Positions 8,399 to 16,399 of a stretch of DNA of 25,000 nt are shown here, one piece after another. Within the stretch, counting starts at the first letter, position 1. Every line of letters begins with the position of its first letter. Origin of the DNA: Chrysomallon squamiferum (lineage: Eukaryota; Mollusca; Gastropoda; Neomphalida; Peltospiridae); the NCBI GenBank assembly GCA_012295275.1, contig CM022678.1, forward strand, positions 387,597 to 412,596, given 5' to 3'. Below the pieces are notes generated by a model that saw only the letters and a list, made by a program, of their open reading frames with translations, was not told the origin of the DNA and made no database searches. The translations under genes were made by a program, and so were the position numbers.

Positions 8399-8459
8399 TA
8401 AGAAAACAAAATAAAACCCAAAATATGTGGTTTTCGTCCTCATCCTTAAAAAACCCATT

Positions 8460-8655
8460 GAATCCTCATTCCCTTGCTCGAACTAACTGGAATTGGAAAC
8501 GGCAAATAATATAACGCGGTATCAGTAGTATTATATTCAATACCCGTTTAACAACATTTCCAAAGTATGAAACAGTGAGAGTATCTGCAAAGGTTTCAAA
8601 TTCTCCTTGTTAACAACTCAACCGTGAACACGATTAACGTGCGATCTAAGTAACT
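8460..8655 (-). repeat. repP copy 1 (- orientation)
   Basis: Reverse partner of 19750-19920. On -, it has AGATCGCACGTTAATCGTGT and TCACGGTTGAGTTGTTAACA, then AGGAGAATTTGAAACCTTTG and a final GGAAATGTTGTTAAACGG. It marks the boundary between the left inverted array and the right direct-repeat array. It is the only long inverted relationship I found linking the two halves. Confidence 0.72.
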
Positions 8656-9010
8656 GTAGAGCTATAAATACAGTAAAAAAACACACAAAAACCCACAAAA
8701 TAACAACTCAATAACAGCAACAACAACGTAATAATACTACTAATAATAATAAAATGAAAAAAAAGAGGAAAATCAAATAAAAAATTAATAAAATTGTATT
8801 GATGAGATGAAATTAGATGAAGACAAAATAATAAAAAGAAGCAAAACGAAGTACACAATTATAGTCAGACTGATGGCTACGTACATACATACATACACAG
8901 ATGCCGCGAGAGATAAATGTACATAAAAAAGTAAAAGCTTCTTCGATATCAGTTAAAAGATTTGGCTGATCTGTTTAGAAACAGATTTTACAACAACAGA
9001 CTGAACAAAA
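8656..9010. other. AT-rich stretch, no gene seen
   Basis: Contains (ACAT)n at 8881-8896 and mixed A-rich sequence. The 70-aa antisense frame (8646-8858) is low-complexity Phe/Leu/Ser. No repeat partner found. Confidence 0.5.
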
Positions 9011-9120
9011 AATATAATTTAAAAGATTCTTTACCAGCCAAGTCCCATAGATTGGAACAGCAGTGAAAGATGTGTGAAGAACCTAAATGTGCTTGTAGTT
9101 TTAAAAAATGTTCTGATTAA
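9011..9120 (+). pseudogene. Possible remnant of a non-LTR retrotransposon ORF2 C-terminus
   Basis: Across one frameshift the sequence reads KRFFTSQVP, then DWNSSERCVKNLNVLVVL and KNVLINLVSH. LINE ORF2 proteins often end with an FF..R.V..WNSLP..V..A.S...FK..L..H pattern. Here WNSS replaces WNSLP, and the Asn/Leu/Lys spacing fits loosely. No upstream reverse-transcriptase motifs (such as YADD) are visible. It is followed by a TTTA/ATT tract, which could be a retrotransposon tail. This is weak pattern matching from known family consensus and could be chance. Confidence 0.3.
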
Positions 9121-9141
9121 TTTAGTTTCACACATTTGTTA

Positions 9142-9202
9142 TTTTATTTATTTATTTATTTATTTATTATTATTATTATTGTTATTATTATTGTTATTGT
9201 TA

Positions 9203-9264
<62 letters not shown>
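9142..9264. repeat. (TTTA)n then (ATT)n microsatellite
   Basis: About six TTTA units change into about 32 ATT units, with GTT interruptions near the start. The poly-Leu frame over it is an artefact. Confidence 0.95.
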
Positions 9265-9312
9265 GTCAAACTTTGTTATGTATAATGAAAGGTCGCTCTA
9301 AATAAAGAAATA
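9265..9312 (+). repeat. repO copy 1 (3'-end-like)
   Basis: GTCAAACTTTGTTATGTATA, then ATGAAAGGTCGCTCTAAATA and AAGAAATA. A second copy is at 14636-14692. It contains AATAAA at 9300-9305, a canonical polyadenylation hexamer. In the second copy this reads AAGAAA. Confidence 0.7.
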
Positions 9313-9589
9313 CAAACTTGGAAGTATAAAGAATTTTACTAGACAGTATCTGTTCTTACTGACACAGTTAAGTTCACTTTAAAGTGGAAGAAACACTGGT
9401 GTATACTGGTACGACAACAAGTAAATGTATTGTTCTATTCACAGTTATATTCACTGTTAAAATTATATGCGTATCAAACATTTTATCTGAAACTGGCACC
9501 TAATTTAATTGAGGAATAAATAAATAGAAAAGTGAACGAATGAAGAAGAAGGAGAAGGAAATATTTAAATCAGTGAGAAACTAGGCGCT

Positions 9590-9960
9590 GGCTTTCCTAC
9601 CCCAGGGACGCTGCTGGATTTGTTGTCAAGACAACGAGGTGAATACAATGTACCCGAAATAAAAAGATTGCTTAGAATGACTGACCCCATGATCACAAGA
9701 GATTTGCGTTTTACTGCTGTGAATTAGCTATTTATAGATAACTGTTACCTGATGAATCGAGAAGAAAGAAGGAAAGAAAAGAAAGGAACGTTAAAAGAAA
9801 ACCTTTCAGTACGAGATCTTTTGTATGCATCCAGAGTCGTGTTCAGTATGGCAATAACTGATATCAAGCCTCACGTTAGCTGCGAAATGTAAATGAATAC
9901 ATACATAAATAAGTAAACTAAGAAATAAAGAAAGAAAGAAGGACTTAAATAAATTCAATC
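9590..9960 (+). repeat. repH copy 1
   Basis: Blocks are AAGACAACGAGGTGAATACA, ATGTACCCGAAATAAA, CCCCATGATCACAAGAGATT, GCTATTTATAGATAACTGT, GTTCAGTATGGCAATAACTG and CCTCACGTTAGCTGCGAAAT, ending in an AAAT/AAAG-rich tail. Copies are at 17165-17465 (good) and 23040-23280 (diverged). The purine-rich tail at both good copies is SINE-like, but I see no A/B box promoter, so I do not name it a SINE. Confidence 0.78.
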
Positions 9961-10054
9961 TGATATTGCACATAATTTACCACAACAATAAATAAATAAA
10001 TAAACAAATAGAAGAAAAAGAAAAAGAGTAAGAAAATATTGATGTGAAGGAGAT

Positions 10055-10140
10055 ACTAGGCCATGGCTTGCCCAACTCGTGGACGCTCCTGGACAAACCT
10101 TTTACTACACATTGCTATTAGTAGTGATTGCTGGTGGTTT
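10055..10140 (+). repeat. Hybrid of repH start and repJ tail
   Basis: AGGCCATGGCTTGCCC with CTCGTGGACGCTCCTGG resembles 9587-9616 (GGCGCTGGCTTTCCTACC, GGGACGCTGCTGG). The next ACAAACCTTTTACTACAC and TAGTAGTGATTG strings match the sequence just 3' of the repJ CAG|GT site at 15053 and 18235. This is a probable recombination or deletion junction between modules. Confidence 0.55.
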
Positions 10141-10198
10141 ATTTCACAGTATCTGATTAACGATTTTTCTTAATTAAAAACAATAAATAAATAAATGA

Positions 10199-10217
10199 AA
10201 TAATAATAATAATAATA

Positions 10218-10253
<36 letters not shown>

Positions 10254-10265
10254 ATGATAATGTTG

Positions 10266-10316
<51 letters not shown>

Positions 10317-10317
10317 T
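10199..10317. repeat. (AAT)n-(ATG)n-(AAT)n compound microsatellite
   Basis: About 7 AAT, 11 ATG, a short mixed spacer, then about 16 AAT units. Sequence on both sides is shared with the repI copy at 15660-15720, where only AAT/AAC units occur. Confidence 0.95.
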
Positions 10318-10520
10318 AGCCAGTTTTTGAAATAAATAAATGATTTAATGGAGAGTTTTTGAACTGTACATGCTATTTTCTTTGAAATAATCATAGCTTA
10401 TTATAATTATGTATGCATATCATGTCATATTTAGATACTGCTAAAATGATATGGTAGTCAGCTGTTCTGAAGATGTGAATAATAATAACCACAACAACAA
10501 CAATAATAATAATAATTACA
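10318..10520 (+). repeat. repI copy 1, 5' part
   Basis: TTTGAAATAATCATAGCTTA, TTATAATTATGTATGCATAT and TGTTCTGAAGATGTGAATAA align with 15720-15860. It is followed at 10520-10580 by GTTCAGAATGTGTAATAAA, as at 16170-16190, although the intervening microsatellites differ completely. Confidence 0.78.
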
Positions 10521-10595
10521 GATAAAAGTAAATATTGTTACTCTGTTCAGAATGTGTAATAAAAGTTATTAAATTATTTATTTATGTATTAGTTG

Positions 10596-10596
<1 letters not shown>

Positions 10597-10642
<46 letters not shown>
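10597..10642. repeat. (TTA)n microsatellite
   Basis: About 15 units at the same position within repI as the (ATT)n at 16240-16278. It is therefore an inherited, independently varying tract. Confidence 0.95.
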
Positions 10643-10643
<1 letters not shown>

Positions 10644-10769
10644 AAAATTATTAATTATAATATTCAGAAGTCATTATGATCATTTTTTTTTATCGTTGTT
10701 TAGATTTGCTCTCAGACATAAGTTTACATTGTTTTTTTTGATGTCCGCACTGCACAGCTGCCTGCAAGG

Positions 10770-10995
10770 TCTGAATCTAGTGTGCACTGTTTGTTTTTGT
10801 TGTAATGAAAGCGTGCGACTGTTTTTAATTATTTTTTGAAGGGTCATGACCTTTCACATACTCAAACATTGTGGCATGCCTCTCTACGTGTGGGAAAATA
10901 CACGTGGTTTCTGTCCTCTCACGTTTTCCCCTTTGCATTAAAAATCTAATCTCAAGTAGAAGAGCACAGATTTCACTTCAAAATGATGTTTTCCT
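10770..10995 (+). repeat. repI copy 1, 3' part
   Basis: TTGTTTTTGTTGTAATGAAA, AATACACGTGGTTTCTGTCC, ACGTTTTCCCCTTTGC and AGATTTCACTTCAAAATGAT align with 16425-16625. TACACGTGGTTTC contains a CACGTG E-box kept in both copies. Confidence 0.8.
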
Positions 10996-11183
10996 TTCAC
11001 AAATCTGAAGTTAAGAAAACAAGTTTTCTTATTTTAATTATTTATTTTTTAATTTATTTATGTTTATGACTATTAATTGTGTGTGTGTTTTATGTGATGC
11101 GTATATTAGACGTCATCTTTGTCTACCAGTCTATTAAAAAAACAACAACCAGTAGACAAATAAATATATCAATAAAGAAATAG

Positions 11184-11193
11184 ATAATAATAA

Positions 11194-11257
<64 letters not shown>
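11184..11257. repeat. (AAT)n microsatellite
   Basis: About 23 units with one AAAAAT interruption. It occupies the position where repM would be expected upstream of repJ. It directly adjoins repJ copy 1, whose promoter-like neighbour is absent. Confidence 0.95.
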
Positions 11258-11289
11258 CAAACTGCTTTTCTTACAGAGATAACAGAACA

Positions 11290-11455
11290 TTCCAAATCGG
11301 TGACGTGTCGTCTTGCAAAAAATCACTCGATGTGTCCAAGCAGATGACTGACAGAACAAGCAGACGGCAAATATTTTTGTGTGTGAATTTATTCTACAAG
11401 ATTGCAATTTTACTTCTATTTCTACTACAGGTAAGCAAACTTTATACTATACTCC
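11290..11455 (+). repeat. repJ copy 1 (splice-site-like module)
   Basis: GGTGACGTGTCGTCTTGCAA, AACAAGCAGACGGCAAAT, CAAGATTGCAATTTTACTTC and ATTTCTACTACAGGTAAGC. The CAG ends at 11430 and GT starts at 11431. The pyrimidine-rich run before CAG looks like a 3' splice acceptor. GTAAGC after it looks like a donor. The three repJ copies keep this junction despite divergence elsewhere. An 87-aa frame (11305-11568) crosses it but is not conserved in the other copies. Confidence 0.8.
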
Positions 11456-11464
11456 ATTTACACT

Positions 11465-11545
11465 TTCTTTCTTTCTTTTTTTTTTCTTTTATTAACCAAA
11501 AACAACCCTCGCAGAAACAATTACGAAATAATACACTAGAGAACG
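11465..11545 (+). repeat. Module shared with 24045-24131 (holds the hAT empty site)
   Basis: T-rich stretch, then AACAACCCTCGCAGAAACAA and ATAATACACTAGAGAACGAG. At 24105-24131 the same text reads GCAGAGACGACTGTGAAGTA then ATACACTAGAG, and there it is interrupted by a hAT-like terminus. Confidence 0.65.
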
Positions 11546-11639
11546 AGGAAAAAATAATATTACTATAATTAATTAATGTATTTATTTATTATAAATTCAT
11601 TTATGTATTTACTTGTTACATGGTAGAATTAAATAAATC

Positions 11640-11755
11640 AATATGTAAATAAATAAATAAGCAAATAAATAAAGTGCAATGAAAATAAATAAATAAATAA
11701 ATAAATAAATAAGCAAATAACAAACAAAAGTAAAATGAAAATAAATAAATAAGAA
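11640..11755. repeat. (AAAT)n-rich stretch
   Basis: Repeated TAAATAAATAAATAAGCAAA with two near-duplicate halves (11646-11700 and 11685-11755), which suggests internal duplication of an AAAT tract. Confidence 0.8.
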
Positions 11756-11824
11756 ATTATATTTGGATGAAAGTTGATCAAACAAAATTACTTTTATGGG
11801 TTAGTTTATTTATTTATTTATTAT

Positions 11825-12270
11825 TAGATCGAATTTTATCTTTGTATAACAACGACAACAACATCAAATGAATAAAAAATGACAAATAATGGATGCTCTG
11901 TTTAAGTATAACCGCTGTTGATGAACGAATGTTTGCAAAAATAATAATGTGTACTTTTCTCAGTTGCCTTATAAAATAGTCGATGAAGGAATAAAATGTC
12001 TTGGTAATAATTTATTATTTAAAAATATACAAAATTGAAATTAATTAATATCTTCAAATATTGGTGCTGATATAATTCAGGCTATTCGGGAAGCTGCAAA
12101 AAGTGTAGAATAATTATGATAAGACATTGGTTAAAAGTATTTTCAATGTTTAGTCTACACTAATAAGGTAATAGGTTGATTTCTATCTACTGATTTAGTA
12201 TAATTATAATCTAATACTGAGCTGTAGTTTAAAATAACTAAATTTGATATTCCTTTTTACAGTTATATTT
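11825..12270 (+). repeat. repK copy 1
   Basis: Blocks are AATCGAATTTTATC-like start, GTTTAAGTATAACCGCTGTT, ATGTGTACTTTTCTCAGTTG, AAATAGTCGATGAAGGAATA, AATCTAATACTGAGCTGTAG and ATTCCTTTTTACAGTTATAT. It aligns over about 450 bp with 19965-20530 and in part with 18505-18680. The TTTTTACAG near the end is acceptor-like and is kept as TATTTCAG at 20502. Confidence 0.8.
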
Positions 12271-12630
12271 ATTAGTTGATTTGGTTCTTGTTTTTTTTTT
12301 TTGGTTATTGTTGTAGTTTTATTTTTGGAATGCATTTTTTAAATATTTAATATGGAGTATCATCTCTTTGAATATTTTAATTAACAGTTTTAGGACTGAA
12401 CTACGATTGTGACTATTCCATTTTTATTTATTTTATTTTCAAATACTTCGTATATCATTGTCTTATTCACATATTTCAAAAATGATATCGTATTATCGGT
12501 GTTCCGAATATGATGATGATGATGATAATAATACTAAAATATATATATTTCATTTCATGAATTTGACGTTCTCTTTGTTGCAAGTCTGCTTCAGTGTTAA
12601 ATAGTAATACTTTTATGTATTGGCTGATAT
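12271..12630. other. AT-rich stretch following repK
   Basis: Poly-T and ATGATGATGATG tracts. GTTTAATATGGAG-type text recurs weakly at about 20650-20670, so repK similarity may fade out here. No gene. Confidence 0.45.
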
Positions 12631-12631
12631 A

Positions 12632-12698
12632 TGTGTGCGTGTGTGCATATGTGTGTGTGTGTGCGTGTGTGTGTGTGTGCGCGTGTGTGTGTGTGTGT
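12632..12698. repeat. (GT)n with GC interruptions
   Basis: Imperfect GT/GC run with potential Z-DNA character, ending just before a TTAATTAATC string. Confidence 0.93.
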
Positions 12699-12944
12699 TA
12701 ATTAATCTGGTTTCTTTTGGAGGCTAAGATTAAGTGTGAGAAAATGTTCACAATGTTTTGTTTCACTAAATTTACAAGACATGTAGAACACAAGCGGCAG
12801 ATACATTTTTCAGTTTCGTTTCCTTCAGTTTATGTGATATTACAAAGAATGCACCCTACTCTTTGTTATAAAACAGATATCAACACTGTTTACGGAACTT
12901 TCGTGGAGCTAACTGTTCAGTTATTAAAGAAAATTCACCTATTT

Positions 12945-13140
12945 TCATTATTATTTTCTTGTTGTTTCCCTTATATTTGGTTGTTTCTGTAAGTCTTTGT
13001 TCCCTCTCTCTGCATTCTATAAGCTTTTAATGTGTATACAGTTTCATATGTGTCCAATAAACATGACAAAGTGATGCAAGGTCTGTGCATGTCTGATACA
13101 AATAATTTCATTGCATCAGTCATTTCAGACTGTACTTAAT
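12945..13140 (+). repeat. repL copy 1 (3'-end-like)
   Basis: TTGTTTCCCTTATATTTGGT, GTTTCTGTAAGTCTTTGTTC, TCTCTGCATTCTATAAG, CCAATAAACATGACAAAGTG and ATGCAAGGTCTGTGCATGTC. Copies are at 18725-18845, 21360-21570 (disrupted) and 24545-24725. AATAAA (13059) followed within 30 bp by GGTCTGTGCATGTCTG resembles a poly(A) signal with a downstream GT-rich element. Confidence 0.8.
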
Positions 13141-13147
13141 CATTCAC

Positions 13148-13200
13148 TGTGTGTGTGTGTGTGTGAGTGTGTGTGTGTCTGTATATGCGTGTGTGTTTGT
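13148..13200. repeat. (GT)n microsatellite
   Basis: GT-rich run with GAGT, CTGT and ATGC interruptions directly after repL. Copies at 24745 and 17893 also carry GT runs near module ends. Confidence 0.88.
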
Positions 13201-13655
13201 AGATATGTATATAATCTTTTTTTTTCTCATTACAATTATTTTTGACTGTGGGTCTGTTAAAAATAATATTATATTTAAAAGGTAAACGATGTTGAAAACA
13301 GTTAACAATACATGCTAATTTCTTAAATGCTGTGATACAAAGTCTAGCAGTCAGTGTCTATGACTAAACAAGAGCAGAGAAAAGAGGTGTGACACTTTTT
13401 AATATAACAGACAACAAAAACAGTTCTGTTTTACATATAGCAGCTTTTTCTGGAGCTTTGTTTGAAAAACGTGTTGATGTAAATATTATTAACTGCGATG
13501 GTTAAACTCCTCTTGATAAAGTTGAATAATAGTTAACTTTTTTTTTTAATTAAAAACTGTTTTGAGGAATGTATTGGTCTTTAAATTACATTGAATGATT
13601 ATTGTGTATAAGTATTGTTTCTTTTGCTTCATATGGTGTTTATTTCATTTGTCTT
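13201..13655. other. Unique AT-rich stretch, no gene seen
   Basis: No repeat partner or motif recognised. The 60-aa frames at 13602-13811 on both strands belong to the start of repM and have no domain. Confidence 0.5.
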
Positions 13656-13659
13656 CATT

Positions 13660-13815
13660 CTGAGCACGATATTAGTATCTGTTATAATCGTTGGTGTAGT
13701 CCAACCCGTTGTCCCGCTCTGTTGCTTTCTGACTTCGTATTGAAACCAGTTTTCAGAAACATGATATATTGGAACATTCAGTGACGTCACAGAGTCACAA
13801 TAGCAACTCACTGTA
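13660..13815 (+). repeat. repM copy 1 (promoter-like, CRE plus X-box-like)
   Basis: TGAGCACGATATTAGTATCT, TTGGTGTAGTCC and GTATTGAAACCAGTTTTCAG, then TGACGTCA at 13782-13789. GTCACAATAGCAAC follows at 13794-13807, one mismatch from the RFX X-box pattern RYYNYY(N1-3)RRNRAC. Other copies are at 14765, 17930 and 23445. It is not followed by repJ here. Confidence 0.7.
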
Positions 13816-13869
13816 TTGAAATAAACGGGTGATGTAGAACGAACCGCAGATAGAATTACACAGACAAGT

Positions 13870-13930
13870 TAAACATGAGATATCTGCGTGTTAGTCTTGT
13901 GACATTTCTTCACGTTACGGGTAAAACAAA
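13870..13930 (+). repeat. repN copy 1
   Basis: GAGATATCTGCGTGTTAGTC, TTGTGACATTTCTTCACGTT. It matches 23885-23945 (GAGATATTTGCGTATTAGTC, CTGTAACTGATATTAATGTT). In both places it follows repM. Confidence 0.68.
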
Positions 13931-14133
13931 TTGTAACAGGACATAAAACATTAATAATAAATAAATAAATAAATAATTTAAAAAAATAATAAAATAAAAT
14001 AAGAGGGATGAAACATTTTAAAATAAAACTGTAAGCGCTAGTTAACGTATTCAAGAATTTTATATATATACAAGGCTTTTGTAGCGTTGTTAAATGTCTG
14101 CATTTATCCCTCAGCTAATTTGGTTTCAGGTTT

Positions 14134-14425
14134 TTCTGTGTGTGTCTGTATACGTGTGTGTTTGTGTGTGTCCTTCTGTGTATGTCTGTACACGTTTTTG
14201 TTTGTGTGTGTGTTCTGTGTGCGTGTTTGTGTGTCTGTCTCTGTATATTGGTGTATGTCTGTGTGTGTATGTATCTGTTTGTTTGCCTTTGGGTATCTGT
14301 GTTTGTGTTTGTGTGTTTTTGTGGTGTGTGTGTGTTTGTGTTTGTGTGTTTTTGTGGTGTGTGTGTGTTTGTGTTTGTGTGTTTTTGTGGTGTGTTTGTG
14401 TTTGTGGGTGTGTTTATGTGTACCT
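14134..14425 (+). repeat. GT-rich minisatellite, 33-bp period at its 3' part
   Basis: The phrase GTGTTTTTGTGG recurs at 14313, 14346 and 14379, exactly 33 bp apart. The 5' part is a looser GT/CTGT array. All three + frames stay open (Val/Cys-rich, up to 189 aa at 14087-14656) because the unit is a multiple of three and has few stops. I see no reason to call it a protein. Confidence 0.9.
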
Positions 14426-14569
14426 CTAAATACTATTAAGTTATTGCGAGGCTACTACATGATGACAGTAATCCTGTCTCCTCCCACTTTTCATCAAGTT
14501 AAGAAAAATAAAAGTTTCTGCATCCCGAGACGACTCCACTGTTTAGAAAATGAGACCAGTCAGTCTCAT

Positions 14570-14692
14570 TACGTGATGACGTCACGATTTCAGCTAGGAT
14601 GTGCTACAGTCGTTAAATGTTTTGTAATTGTTCCTGTCAAACTCTGTTTTGTGTAATGAAAAGTCGCTCTAAAGAAAGAAATAATAACATAA
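14570..14692 (+). repeat. repO copy 2, preceded by a CRE palindrome
   Basis: TGACGTCA at 14577-14584. Then come CTGTCAAACTCTGTTTTGTG, TAATGAAAAGTCGCTCTAAA and GAAAGAAATAATAACATAAA. The tail GAACATAAATCTTAATA recurs at 17857, just upstream of repM copy 3, so repO lies before repM at both places. Confidence 0.7.
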
Positions 14693-14764
14693 ATCTTAAT
14701 AATAATAATAAAGAAAAGGATGATGACAACAATATTTGTGTGTGTGTGTTATTTTAAGCTATAT

Positions 14765-14912
14765 TTTAGTTTACTATAAGCAAATGATATATAGCTGGCC
14801 CCTGTATACTGGATCATATCTTTTTGTGCAAGTATACAAACCAGTTTGACTAATGTTATTCTTAGAACTTATGTAAAACGTGTTTACACTGTCACCAAGC
14901 AACCACACTACG
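14765..14912 (+). promoter_or_regulatory. repM copy 2, with perfect X-box-like motif
   Basis: TTACTATAAGCAAATGATAT, TCATATCTTTTTGTGCAAGT and ACGTGTTTACACTGTCACCA, then AGCAACC. GTCACCAAGCAAC (14891-14903) fits the RFX X-box pattern RYYNYY-N-RRNRAC without mismatch. It lies 25-30 bp upstream of a CACGTG E-box (14926-14931) that begins repJ copy 2. The matched copy at 17930 keeps the X-box exactly. Promoter function is inferred. Confidence 0.5.
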
Positions 14913-14924
14913 TATAAACCAGTC

Positions 14925-15080
14925 ACGTGTCGTCTTACAAAAATGTCACCTTTGCGTTTAAGCGGACGATTCACAGAGTGAGCAGACGGTGTAGAATTTG
15001 TGACAATTCGTTAGTTGAAAAGATTCCAATTTTATTTCGATTTCTGCTACAGGTAGGCAAACCTTTTACTACACTGTTGA
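14925..15080 (+). repeat. repJ copy 2
   Basis: CACGTGTCGTCTTACAAAAA, AAGCGGACGATTCACAGAGT, GAGCAGACGG, GTGACAATTCGTTAG and TTTATTTCGATTTCTGCTAC, then AGGTAGGCAAACCTTTTAC. CAG ends at 15052. The 65-aa frame here (14927-15124) is not kept in copy 3. Confidence 0.8.
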
Positions 15081-15164
15081 TTGTCTGCTTATTTCATATT
15101 ACAAACTTAATTATGTTATTTTAGTTTAGTTTATTTACTTATGTTTTGTTCTTTTTGCGGGGAA

Positions 15165-15255
15165 CACGGAATGTAACATCAGAGACTCGGCTCACTTTTG
15201 CGTTTTCATTTTAAAATAATACATCAACAATTATCAACTAATAAAACTGCAATAA
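15165..15255 (+). repeat. repJ downstream block, copy 1
   Basis: ACTCGGCTCACTTTTGCGTT, TTCATTTTAAAATAATAC and CAACTAATAAAACTGC. It aligns with 18325-18402 (AACTCGGCTTTCGTTTCAGT, GAACTAATAAAATTAC). It extends the repM-repJ unit by about 200 bp. Confidence 0.68.
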
Positions 15256-15620
15256 ATAAATAAATAAATAAATAAGGATTTATCTTTTATATTATATCTT
15301 TCATCGAATAATAAGTCGGAATATATCTTTGTGTAAACAAAAATATAAGTAATACATAATACATGGTCGTTTTTTTTTTTTTTTTTTGGTCTCTTAATAT
15401 GTAATTTGTTTTTTGACAAGGTCATTAAACATTCGCATTGTTAAATATTTCGACTTCAGTAAATGAAAATTTAATTATTTATTAAATTACATATCTACGA
15501 TAAATTAAATCAATGGATAAATACTACGATAAAAATAATTTATAAATGTTTTTTAAAACTTAATAATAAAATCAACAAAGTCTGAGTTACTTTCCGGTGA
15601 AATTTGTCACTTAGACACCA
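15256..15620. other. AT-rich stretch with poly-T and (AAAT)n
   Basis: (AAAT)n at 15249-15276 and poly-T of 17 at 15371-15387. The rest is unique. The 63-aa antisense frame is low complexity. Confidence 0.5.
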
Positions 15621-15621
15621 C

Positions 15622-15660
15622 AATAACAATAACAATAATAACAATAACAATAACAATAAC

Positions 15661-15714
<54 letters not shown>

Positions 15715-15718
15715 AATA
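15622..15718. repeat. (AAC/AAT)n compound tract
   Basis: AATAAC repeats change into about 15 AAT units, then AAAT. It occupies the same position relative to repI as the 10199-10317 tract. Confidence 0.93.
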
Positions 15719-15719
15719 A

Positions 15720-15870
15720 TTCAGTGTAGAATTTTTAAACTGGAAATGTTTTTGTCTTTGAAATAATTACAATTTATTATAATTATGTGTGTATTTTATG
15801 TGATATTTAAATGATATCGTACAGAAAAATGTTCTGAATATGTGAATAATAACAATAAATATATATTTTC
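15720..15870 (+). repeat. repI copy 2, 5' part
   Basis: TTTGAAATAATTACAATTTA, TTATAATTATGTGTGTATTT and TGTTCTGAATATGTGAATAA match 10375-10490. Confidence 0.78.
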
Positions 15871-15888
15871 TCCAATTCTGTAAAACAT

Positions 15889-15913
15889 TCTTCTTCTTCT
15901 TCTTCTTCTTCTT

Positions 15914-15980
<67 letters not shown>

Positions 15981-15987
15981 TTATTAT
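15889..15987. repeat. (TTC)n-(ATT)n-(AGT)n three-part microsatellite
   Basis: Nine TTC, about ten ATT and about eleven AGT units joined with almost no spacer, then ATTATT. The poly-Arg and poly-Ile open frame on - is an artefact of it. Confidence 0.96.
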
Positions 15988-16094
15988 AAACTGAATTTTG
16001 TGATACTGGTACACACAGTTAAACGTTTTCAATCTCGGTCAAATCTGAAATAAATAAAAAGTACTACTGCTGCTAACAACAAGAACAACACAGC

Positions 16095-16135
16095 AAAAAA
16101 AAAAAAAAAAAATAATAATAATAATAATAATAATA
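16095..16135. repeat. Poly-A then (AAT)n
   Basis: An A run of about 18 followed by AAT units, within repI copy 2. It could be a small retro-insertion tail or slippage. Confidence 0.9.
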
Positions 16136-16237
16136 AGTAAAAGATAGACGCAGATATTGTTTGTGTTCAGAATGTGTAATAAATGTGTTTATTTATTCAG
16201 TTATATTCCTATTTATTCATTAATTTATTATTATTAA

Positions 16238-16239
<2 letters not shown>

Positions 16240-16278
<39 letters not shown>
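16240..16278. repeat. (ATT)n microsatellite
   Basis: About 13 units, positionally matching 10597-10642. Confidence 0.94.
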
Positions 16279-16279
<1 letters not shown>

Positions 16280-16399
16280 AAATAGTATTTATAACATTTA
16301 CGAGCTATTAAAATCCTTTTTATTTTTATTTTTTTTTTGCCCCAGTATCTACATTTTGAAATTTAAGGTGGGAGGGGAAGCATGGCCTCGGCAAGTTGA

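Noticed and set aside
9590-9960. repH as a tRNA-derived SINE
   Set aside because: It has a SINE-like purine-rich tail and several copies. No internal promoter or target duplication could be identified, so it is left as an unnamed repeat.
12717-12992. 91-aa + frame with mixed composition
   Set aside because: Not recognisable. Its end runs into the noncoding repL module, and the corresponding frame is not preserved in other repL copies. It could be an orphan exon but is unsupported.
14087-14656. 189-aa Cys/Val-rich frame resembling a membrane or cysteine-rich protein
   Set aside because: Composition comes from GT repeats, all three frames look alike, and it has no signal or conserved spacing.
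14774-15124. 65-66 aa frames across repM/repJ on both strands
   Set aside because: Frames are broken in the other copies of the same modules, so they are not under coding constraint.
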